From Stenocarpella maydis (lineage: Eukaryota > Ascomycota > Sordariomycetes > Diaporthales > Diaporthaceae), in NCBI GenBank assembly GCA_002270565.1, contig NQMI01000293.1, positions 1 through 13,120 of the forward strand: DNA of 13,120 bases, written 5' to 3'. The notes beneath the pieces are model-generated. The model saw only the letters and a list, made by a program, of their open reading frames with translations, ran no database searches and was not told where the DNA came from. This document shows, piece after piece, positions 1 to 6,500 of the stretch (position 1 is the stretch's first letter; every line of letters starts with the position of its first letter). Both the position numbers and the translations under genes were made by a program.

Positions 1-1643
1 GCGGCAGAGAAGAAGAACGGCTCGCTGGGCAGCTTTATATTATTCTTTTAGTAGCAGTCCTTGCAGATACCATCCTGGAGCTTTAGGTTGAACTAGGTGT
101 AGTTGCAGCAAGGACAGTGCTCCTTGATGGAAGCTGAGGCAAGGCGGTTGTTGAAGTTTGTAATGAGCTGCTTCTCGTTATTACTAATAGATGGGTCTTG
201 CAGGTTACTATGGAACTCAGGATTGCTTTCATTAAGGAACTCTAAGCGAGCTGGATCCTCCTCTGTAGGCTGGGACTGCTGCTGAGAAGAGCAGCGTGGG
301 CGTGGGCTGTAGATACTGCCCTTGCTGGGACCACGGCGGCGGCGGCTACTACCCTGGGAAGACTAGGTTGATGATATCTGGGACTGAGGCAGGAAATTAT
401 TATTACTATTATCTCGCTTGCTCTTATCTTGAGTACCCTGGGTGAGTTGATGAATGCACTTATGGTAGTAGTTAACAGGATCCTTATTAGCTATAGGGTG
501 GAACTCGGCAAGAGGAAACTCATGAAGGCAACTAATATAAATCAACTTGGACTGGTTATCCCAGGGGGTTGGCTGCTCTTTATTGTTAACATTATTATAG
601 TAGATACAGATCTCCAGGTGAGTGCTGCTTTATAACTAAGGGCGGCAGCGAATGCTACAGGTTGAATACTCAAATTAGTCGTTGTGGTTATTACCACCTG
701 GAGCACTTACAGCAGCTTGCTGCTGGCTGAGAAAGGACTGGGTTGGTTGTGTAGGGTCTGGGATCTCACCGTGGCGATGCTGGTGCTGGTGCTTATGCTA
801 CTTAGCGAGATGATAATTGTGAGTATGCTGCTCGGCCTCAGTGTATCCTTTAATGCGTTCACGATGGTAGAAGAGCTCCGAGAGCTTATAACGTATGCTA
901 GTCTAGCCTTTAAAGATCTCAGAAGTAGGCCTACCATAACTAACGACAGAACTTGATATACCTCAGCTTGGGAGGATTGACCCACGTTAGGGAAGTTGGC
1001 CACGGGTTGGCAAAGTGCTGTAACTGTACTTCTGCTGCCTAGTTGGGGACTCTATCTCAACCTTGCTGCCGGCAGGTTGGCTTAATAGCGGGGCAACTTT
1101 GATAACTTCCTGCATAGCTTGGGTAATTGGATGATACCTAGAAGCAGCAAGCTCCTTGGGCTAACTGGGTTATATGGTGAGACTTGGCAGCTTGAGTGGT
1201 GCTAGGTGAGGGGGCTTAAGACGAGCTAGGTGTTGGGACTGTTGATGTTTAGCAGGGTTAGCTCCTTTAGGAGAGGATATTGATTCCGTAGCTGCCTGAT
1301 GATGAGGCAACGATAGAGCGGAAAGAGCCCGGCGAACAGTAGATCCTTGAGACTATAGACTGGGTTAGCAGAAAGCTTTATAGATAAGTGTGAGTGGTCT
1401 TGCCTGTATAGCCTGTTGGGCAGACCGACAGGCAAAGCAGTTCTTTACTGGCTGCTTGCTGCGCTTTGGGGCAAACTGTGTGAGGGATTTGATGTTCTAG
1501 CAGCTGTGATACTGCTTGGCGATGCCCTCGATCTTATAGTTATAGATCTTGCTGTTGTTGCAAGTATTGCGTTTGTGGGGTTTGAAAGGGTCCTCACTAC
1601 CGCCCGGCGGGTTGGGAGGAGGAGGGCTAGCAGCAGCCAACAT
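1..1643 (-). pseudogene. Decayed Helitron-like Rep/helicase gene, N-terminal part (runs off left edge)
   Basis: Read on the minus strand from ATG 1643-1641, one frame continues to the window edge with no frameshift but at least 15 in-frame stops: TAG with lowest coordinates 93, 363, 636, 798, 903, 1161, 1353 and 1497; TAA at 48, 630, 675, 987, 1170 and 1365; TGA at 963. The conceptual product is rich in Gln, His, Ser and Pro. Near its start a CNNS-x4-Y-x4-I stretch has the spacing of an eroded CCHC zinc knuckle. At 120-60 lies a cysteine cluster (HCPCCNYT, then DGICKDCY), followed by SEPFFFSA at 26-3. I recognise this Cys cluster plus the PFFFSA entry from fungal Helitron proteins just before the helicase-like/Rep region, which would lie left of the window. 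Fourteen of the 15 stops are TAA or TAG, which C-to-T change makes from CAA or CAG, so RIP-like decay of a Gln-rich ORF is likely. The Helitron assignment is from memory of the family; the decayed single frame is seen directly. Confidence 0.68.
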
Positions 1644-1840
1644 GCTAAGTACAGCTGTAAAGACTATAGGAGGATGTTTTAGTAATGGGAATTGCTTCTA
1701 ATAATGGGAATTAGTTAATGAGGAAAGAATTGGATGTAGGTTAGAGGAAAAAAGTTGAGGTTAATGGTTGATATTGGTGGGAATAGTGGTGTGTAGGAAG
1801 CAAACCATCTGCGGCAGGCACTAGCGGCTGCAGCCCTGGC

Positions 1841-1854
1841 TGACTAAGCAACCC
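1841..1854 (+). repeat. Possible left terminal inverted repeat of the MULE
   Basis: TGACTAAGCAACCC here matches the reverse complement of 4741-4753 (GGGTGCTTAGTCA) over ten perfect bases, then CCC after one extra A. The pair would bracket a 2.9 kb element containing the whole transposase relic, a sensible size for a fungal MULE. The match does not extend further, and no matching target duplication is directly adjacent, so chance is not excluded. Confidence 0.3.
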
Positions 1855-1991
1855 AAGCACGCTCCACGCCTAATATCAATCATGCCTCTTTGTTGTTAAT
1901 ACTATAGAAACCGCTAAACGATATGAATTGATTGTTTTAAAGCAACTTGGTGATAGATTCAGTTTGTTCTGAAGGCGTCCTCTTGTTATTT

Positions 1992-2010
1992 CTAGGGGGG
2001 AACCCCCTAG
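1992..2010. repeat. Perfect 8-bp hairpin, GC-rich, 3-nt loop
   Basis: CTAGGGGG at 1992-1999 pairs with CCCCCTAG at 2003-2010 around the loop GAA. Further C-runs follow at 2012-2016. Helitron 3' ends carry a short GC-rich hairpin near a CTRR terminus, but the Helitron gene here points left, so this would be its 5' side. The hairpin could belong to another (non-autonomous) element or be incidental. Confidence 0.6.
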
Positions 2011-2051
2011 GACCCCCTGCCTGTGGCGCTGAGCCTGCGGCACCTGACCAC

Positions 2052-2082
2052 GCCCCCTTCTGGCCTATGCCCCCTTCTGGCC
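2052..2082. repeat. Two 14-bp direct repeats, 17-bp period
   Basis: GCCCCCTTCTGGCC occurs at 2052-2065 and again at 2069-2082, separated by TAT. It sits just before a T9 run (2089-2097) and downstream of the 1992-2010 hairpin. It may be a subterminal repeat of a transposon; no function can be assigned. Confidence 0.6.
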
Positions 2083-2325
2083 CGCGCCTTTTTTTTTAAT
2101 AATGGACCATGATTTTCAACGATATGTCTTCTTAATAATTTCCTCTCGGCTAAATACTTCTAGAGGTATATCGTTATTGACTAATCCATGTTTGAGGATT
2201 CGTAACGGACCAATCCACGTTGAGATAACTTTCGGGTATTTAAACGTAGTAATAACGCTACGCGGGCCGCGTATCTTGCAAGCTCGATCCACGTCCCGCT
2301 CCGCTGAAAAAGTTGAGTTTACGCG

Positions 2326-4435
2326 TTATGCTGAAGCCGTCGTCGCCCCCGTCTTGTTACTAGCCCTGCTGCCTAGGCTCGTGGTATTGGAGGAGGTCTG
2401 ATGGGTTATCACAGCCCTCCCGACGCTGCTGAAGATGCCCTCTTCGTCCCCTGCAAACGGATTGTTGTCCCGAGGCCTTCCTCTTGAGTTGAGGACCTTC
2501 TTGGGCGAAAGCACGAGGAGGAGGGGGTTCTCGATTGAGAGGTCGCGATCGAGGTACCATGCCAAGTGGACATCCTCTTTATTAAGAGGAATACCTGCTT
2601 CCTCCTTATCAGCAATTCTGTTAGTATAGATTAAGCCGAATTGTGTGTAGATTGGGCAATAGCACGTTGATCGCGAGCACTCTCCTCGTAGTGTTTTGCC
2701 TTGAAGCATATGTTTCGCCTGCTTCCTCATCTTCACGAGAAGCTTAAGTGCCTCCCTCGCCACTTAAAGGTATAGTTTGCCAACTTACGGCTTTCCATTG
2801 AACTTTTCTAGGGCCGCCGTTTTCTGCTTGGCTTCCTCAAGCCGGATATTACAAGCAGTCTCGACGATAGCCTCAAATGCAGCCTCAAACAGATAGTAGA
2901 CATTCCCCATCCCGTGGCCCAGCTGGAGCTTGATTTTCTGGTGTATCCGCTTAGTAGAGGACGTCGTATATAAGCTGAAGTTGAGGTTCTCGCAGATCTT
3001 GTGGCCGGCCCATTTGGCGATGATCTCCTCCTTCTCATTAATGTAATATGTCTTGAGATAGTTGAGGATTGCCCTCTGGCCTGAGAACTTCTCTTGCAAA
3101 CGCTCCCAGGCTGTCTCATAGGTCTTGCGATCGGTAGCAAACTCCATGGTCTTAAAGAGGTTGAAGAGGGCTGTTCGGGTGTTGGGGATGGCACTGAGGG
3201 TAGGCACTTTCGAAGGCGCTATGGTGGTGTTTCTCTGTGGTACGTTCTGAAGTCCGAAATCTTCATCATCACTCTCAGGATCCTCGGGATCCGGGCTTCC
3301 CGTGGAGTTTTCATCCTCAGTAGCTGTAGGCGATTCCTCCCGGCCTGGCTTCCGCCATTTCTTCTTGATATTGAGGACAACGTTCATGTTGATATGGAAG
3401 ACGCAAAGCTGGTGTTTTGATTGAGGAAATTCTTTTGCTAGAGCGTTGATCAAGGCGGTATCGTAGTCTGTAACAAAGAGCGAAGGGTCCTCGTTTTTAC
3501 ACTCCCGGAGGAGATCGTGAACCTGCTCCAGCAGCCACCGGAAGCCTGATTCCTTCTCGTTATCCACGATACCCTGAAAGAGAGGCAAAATCTTCTTCGT
3601 GTGGGTCACGATAGTGCCTTGGAAGTACGGCAGCTTCTTCTGATTTGTCGAGTATGTGCAATCAAGTGAGATATTGCTAGAGAAACGCTGCTCTCGAATC
3701 CATTGGACCTGCTGCATTGTACACCACAAGATGCCCGTGATTGCGTTATCCTCGTTAATGCAAAATCTATACCAAGTCTCCTTCTCTTCAAGCCAGTATA
3801 GTGTTGTCTGGGTTGGTGTATATATGCCTTGTTTCTGTTGTTGAAAGCCGGCGAGCCAGTTCTTCATGGTATTATTTCCCACCTCAACGTCTGGGTACTG
3901 GCGACGAAGGGCAGCCTTGAGTTGCCTGGGCTTTGCTTGTGATGGGTCTTGAGCTATTCGAGTGAGGAATTCGTGGTGTTCTTGCGATAGCTTCACGAAT
4001 CCGCGTTGAGCCTCCGGGAACCGTCCTAGTCGGGCCGTGATTAGTATCGGCCTTCCCCTCCTTAACCCGAAGGACCCATTTGCTGGCTGTATTCCTTGTG
4101 CAATGTGCAGTCGCCTTCCATTTGCAGCCACATTTGATTGTAGAGGACTGATATTTTCTTGCAGTGCTAGGCCGGGCAGTACCGCCCCGGCTACACGTTA
4201 AGACTATATAAGTTGGCACTGAGCTTTGCACAACCGTAGAAAACCCGGATAACTTTGCTGACGCATTCAGTTCCGCATAAAGATCACTGAAAGTATCATA
4301 GCCATCGTGAAATAGTTGTAGGAAAGGGGGTGGGTTGGCGAGGGCTGGTTGACGGTGGTTCGTAGCGGTAATATTTGCGTTCCATTGTTGACAGTCGCGT
4401 TGCCACTGTGGCTCAAGGCCGCTATAGTCTGGCAT
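2326..4435 (-). pseudogene. Decayed Mutator-like element (MULE) transposase, FAR1-type
   Basis: The relic is a cut-and-paste transposase of the Mutator-like superfamily. From ATG 4435 the first frame shows a GYDTF...DLYAELN motif (residues 45-57) and a FAR1-like zinc region (C81, C102, C104, and H133 in TNH). At about 4030-4039 the reading shifts by one base into the frame of 4131-2788. That frame carries the DDE core: LDCTY with Asp at 3661-3663, the following VTDYDTAL with Asp at 3466-3468, then CVFHIN (C-x2-H). An acidic linker follows (about 3351-3256). Two TAA stops (2785-2787 and 2764-2766) interrupt the same frame, which then continues to TAA 2326-2328 with a SWIM-like finger and the family tail EDVHLAWYLDR...SRGRPR. 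In the SWIM finger CxC is kept (2664-2656) but the CxH half reads YTN. The conserved R-V-E-x-x-H helix reads TKRIHQ. Frameshift, two CA-to-TA type stops and lost zinc ligands together make this copy inactive. The family call is secure. Confidence 0.9.
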
Positions 4436-4541
4436 ATATGCTATCGCTGTAACACCAAAAAAACGTCTGATGACCAGATAGGGGTAATTGATGATGCTTA
4501 ATTGACTGGTCTGGGTAGTTTGTCTATTTATTAAGGGCGTT

Positions 4542-4571
4542 GGGGGTGGGTGGTGGGTGATAGGGGTTGGG
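4542..4571 (+). other. G-quadruplex-type G-run cluster upstream of the MULE ATG
   Basis: On the plus strand, runs of G lie at 4542-4546, 4548-4550, 4555-4557, 4563-4566 and 4569-4571, with loops of one to five bases. This fits the common G3+N1-7 rule. It lies 107-136 bases upstream of the transposase ATG, on the template strand of that relic. Whether it folds or matters is unknown. Confidence 0.5.
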
Positions 4572-4671
4572 TGGTGTGAGGCGCGTTGGTCAACAACATA
4601 TGTGGCCCTATAGCCCCTTGAGGAGGCACTCAAAATCAGCACTCGAGGTCGTCAAATTCGAGGGCCCCCGG

Positions 4672-4759
4672 CACTAGCGCCATTACGTCAGCGGAACGCG
4701 GCTGCCCTATTGGCTGCAGCGTTGCCGGCGGCAACCGGCCGGGTGCTTAGTCACTAGCG
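4672..4759. repeat. CACTAGCG direct repeats flanking a 72-bp GC-rich segment
   Basis: CACTAGCG occurs at 4672-4679 and 4752-4759; a third copy is at 1819-1826, where the 10-mer GGCACTAGCG matches 4670-4679 exactly. Eight bases is a common target-duplication length for hAT and some MULE-type elements. However, the 72 bases between the two right-hand copies show no inverted termini. The copies mark the edge of the transposon block, and their role is unresolved. Confidence 0.45.
4741..4753 (-). repeat. Possible right terminal inverted repeat of the MULE
   Basis: GGGTGCTTAGTCA is the inverse partner of 1841-1854. It lies about 300 bases upstream of the transposase ATG at 4435, a plausible distance for the 5' end of an element. 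The final CA overlaps a CACTAGCG octamer that occurs three times in the window (1819-1826, 4672-4679, 4752-4759). Confidence 0.3.
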
Positions 4760-5399
4760 TTATGTTTGCCATCTGTTTTCTTATGTGCGAATATCCGCAT
4801 TCATTACAGGAGCAGGCGTTGAGGGTGTAAATCGAGGGCTCCTTCGACAAGACGAGTGGGTTGCGATCGAGTCTCCCTCGCGTGCTGTAGACCATGGTCC
4901 GACCTCGGCACAGACAGCAAGATACTGTGTATTCATCGCCTCGGTAAGAAGGCTGGGATCCTCATCGGATCTCGCATGTCGCCTTGGACTTTGCGCTCGT
5001 TCGCCACCCGGCCACCAGAGCCTGACCTCTTGGTGCTTGTCACCTCGCACGTCGTACACGCCCGGAAAGGGCTGCATTCAGGCCCTGGTGGCAGATCCTG
5101 GGCGCAGGCTGACTGCTTGCAGTGCTAAATGACGGCGACCAGAGGTGAGAGCCGCAGGGGTACGTGGTGGAGAGCCGAGATAATCCCTCCGCGACACCCT
5201 GGGGGGACACCGCGAGCATGTGCTGACCTGCGGAAAGTAAGTAGATGGTCCAGCGAGCCAAACAACGCCTGGCAGGTGAATAACGCCAGATACTCACCTC
5301 ATTGGAGGCACCAAGACTGAGGATAGGGACCCCGTTGATGGGCTGTTGCACGAATGGATTGGTTGTGCTCAACTGGGGGCGAGTTGGTTACCTACGGCT
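4760..5399. other. Intergenic region, no convincing gene
   Basis: About 640 bases of roughly balanced to GC-rich DNA between the transposon block and the small gene at 5400-5657. Several open frames of 60-115 codons exist on both strands, but none gave a recognisable protein, and several lack an ATG. Minus-strand sequence just downstream of the small gene may be its 3' UTR or a further exon, since an intron-like segment lies at 5228-5297. Confidence 0.5.
5228..5297 (-). other. Candidate 70-bp spliceosomal intron (minus strand)
   Basis: On the minus strand the segment starts GTGAGT after GAG, and ends TTACTTTCCGCAG before GTC. Length, donor and pyrimidine-CAG acceptor are all typical of fungal introns, and CTTAC about 10 bases before the acceptor could serve as branch site. 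The frame entering it (LSTTNPFVQQPINGVPILS..., from 5372) stays open across the junction to about 5085, but that frame has no ATG and is preceded by stops at 5388 and 5400. It may be an exon or UTR intron of the gene at 5400-5657, or chance. Confidence 0.28.
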
Positions 5400-5657
5400 C
5401 TACGAAGTATCAGCTCCACCGGACATCCAAGCCATCTTGGACTCCCTCCTGGCGGCGGTGGCCCTGGAGTCCAGGCGCTGGAGGCGGGCCTTGACGTTGG
5501 CGCATGCCTCGCAGTGATGCGTCTTGTTGGCCTTGCCCTTGCGCATGCTGGCGGCGTCCATTCTCCCACAGTACTTGTGAGGTCGGGTGGCTGTCCAGTT
5601 GGCCGGTGGCTGGTGCTCGGACGACTTGGTGGCCTTGATCTTTGTCTTCTTGGACAT
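5400..5657 (-). CDS. Small basic Cys/His protein, unknown function
   Basis: An 85-codon ORF from ATG 5657-5655 to TAG 5402-5400. The start has a good fungal context (GCGAAAATG). The product begins MSKKTKIKATKSS, is lysine- and arginine-rich through most of its length, and holds three cysteines (C30, C48, C51). HKYCG at residues 27-31, followed by KTHHCEAC at 44-51, could bind one zinc ion. After that a helix-prone basic stretch (NVKARLQRLDSRATAARRESK) runs to a short C-terminal tail. No domain was recognised. The composition looks like a real protein, not a shadow, since the opposite-strand frames are far less protein-like. It is divergent from GatB, with 843 bases between the two starts. The 3' end is uncertain because splicing into downstream sequence is possible. 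Confidence 0.5.
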   Translation of the reverse strand: MSKKTKIKATKSSEHQPPANWTATRPHKYCGRMDAASMRKGKANKTHHCEACANVKARLQRLDSRATAARRESKMAWMSGGADTS

Positions 5658-5984
5658 TTTCGCGGGATTATGTAGGCTCTCAGCGCCTACAGCCTGACGT
5701 TCCTATTCGGGGCAGTGTTCTCTTGTCTTTGATATGTGTATGGTAGCTTTGCACTCGCAGGTCGAGGGCGTATTGAGTGAGCCAATGCAGGTGGCGTTTT
5801 GGGCGATGACAGTATGCGAAAAGAGAATCCGAGTTGGGAGTTATGGTGGTCTGAAGGATGAAGGATGACCCGGTGGATGAGAATAGGCCTCCTTCAAATA
5901 GGAGAAAACAAAGGAAGAAAAAAAATATGTCAGTCTAAAGGGAGAACAATATCCAAAGTCGCCGCGCCGAGTCTACATACTTAG

Positions 5985-6004
5985 GTAGTGTAGTGTAGTG
6001 TAGT
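5985..6004 (+). repeat. (GTAGT)4 microsatellite
   Basis: Four exact copies of GTAGT in tandem, in the shared upstream region. It is probably variable between strains; no function is evident. Confidence 0.85.
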
Positions 6005-6063
6005 CCCGTCAAGCGGCACGCCAATGGGAATCACTCCTGCTCAAGCCCCCCACATATACCCCT

Positions 6064-6111
6064 CCCTTTGCCACTCCTGTCGATCTGGCTTCTTTAGCAG
6101 GTGGCAAAAGG
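6064..6111. promoter_or_regulatory. Paired inverted GGTGGCAAA (PACE-like) sites
   Basis: GGTGGCAAA at 6100-6108 on the plus strand is identical to the yeast proteasome-associated control element bound by Rpn4. An inverted near-copy, TTTGCCACT (AGTGGCAAA on the minus strand), lies at 6067-6075. The longer arms CCTTTGCCAC (6065-6074) and GTGGCAAAAGG (6101-6111) pair with one bulged base over a 26-base spacer. The site is about 390 bases upstream of the GatB ATG. Use of this motif by a filamentous fungus is an inference; it could equally be a generic inverted repeat. Confidence 0.35.
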
Positions 6112-6119
6112 ACATGGGG

Positions 6120-6138
6120 AAATGCTAAAATAGCATTT
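6120..6138. repeat. Perfect 8-bp AT-rich hairpin
   Basis: AAATGCTA (6120-6127) and TAGCATTT (6131-6138) pair around a loop of AAA. It lies 12-38 bases after the PACE-like site. A short T-run does not follow, so it is not a terminator of bacterial type. It could be a palindromic protein-binding site. Confidence 0.55.
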
Positions 6139-6500
6139 CTTTCCGGAGGGGCGCGGTTTAACTTGGACCAGAGGTTGAAATAGGCTTTTACCGTGGCATT
6201 CTCCGTAATGGGAACACAATCGTCACTACGTCATAGCCCGACCAACGACGCTTGTGAAAACGCTAAGATACGCACAGGCCTTGCCGCTCAGCGTCTTATC
6301 GTTATCGCAGCTATCGAAGCTCCAGACAGTAAGGCAATGCCGTTTTTGATCTTGCCCTGCAGGACGTGAGGGAGGGCCCAAACTCCTCAACCGTGATCCA
6401 CGTCCTTGGCCTCGCCATCGCCCGGCAGCGCCAACCTGCGGCGGCTTGAGGCAACATCAGACGACACACCCGGCATATTTCTGGGCGACCCACCGCGGAC

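Larger units (their letters stand above)
1644..2325. other. Non-coding stretch between the Helitron and MULE relics
   Basis: About 680 bases without a supportable gene. The first half (to about 1980) is AT-leaning, as expected of a decayed transposon leader. At 1980-2090 the sequence turns GC-rich and holds a hairpin and a 14-base direct repeat, then a run of nine T at 2089-2097. From 2098 to 2325 it is again AT-leaning and carries short ORF fragments with no recognisable product. One boundary between the Helitron leader and the 3' flank of the MULE must lie here; a possible MULE terminal sequence is at 1841. Confidence 0.5.
5658..6500. promoter_or_regulatory. Divergent upstream region between the small gene and GatB
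   Basis: No supported gene in 843 bases. Both flanking genes start outward from it, so it should hold both promoters and 5' UTRs. Visible elements are a purine-rich stretch at about 5900-5930, a (GTAGT)4 repeat, two inverted GGTGGCAAA-like sites, an 8-bp hairpin, and a TGACGTA half-site (on the minus strand) at 6227-6233. No clear TATA box is obvious for either gene, which is common for housekeeping genes. Confidence 0.5.

Noticed and set aside
684..1003. Plus- and minus-strand ORFs of 90-98 codons within the Helitron relic
   Set aside because: They lie in frames other than the one that links the Cys cluster and PFFFSA over 1.6 kb, and have no recognisable product.
2785..2790. GTAAGT at the end of the long MULE frame, suggesting an intron between the two frame parts
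   Set aside because: The two parts are already in the same frame and only about 20 bases apart. An intron ending at the next AG would be about 26 bases, too short for a fungal spliceosomal intron. Two stop mutations explain it better.
4436..4642. 69-residue N-terminal extension of the MULE first frame from ATG 4642
   Set aside because: The extra sequence is His/Pro/Thr-rich, encoded by the G-run complement, and unlike transposase N-termini. The ATG at 4435 starts the FAR1-type region more naturally.
4785..5132. Plus- and minus-strand ORFs of 90-115 codons between the transposon block and the small gene
   Set aside because: The products are low in protein-like character, overlap each other on both strands, and show no motif. 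No splice-supported model joined them.
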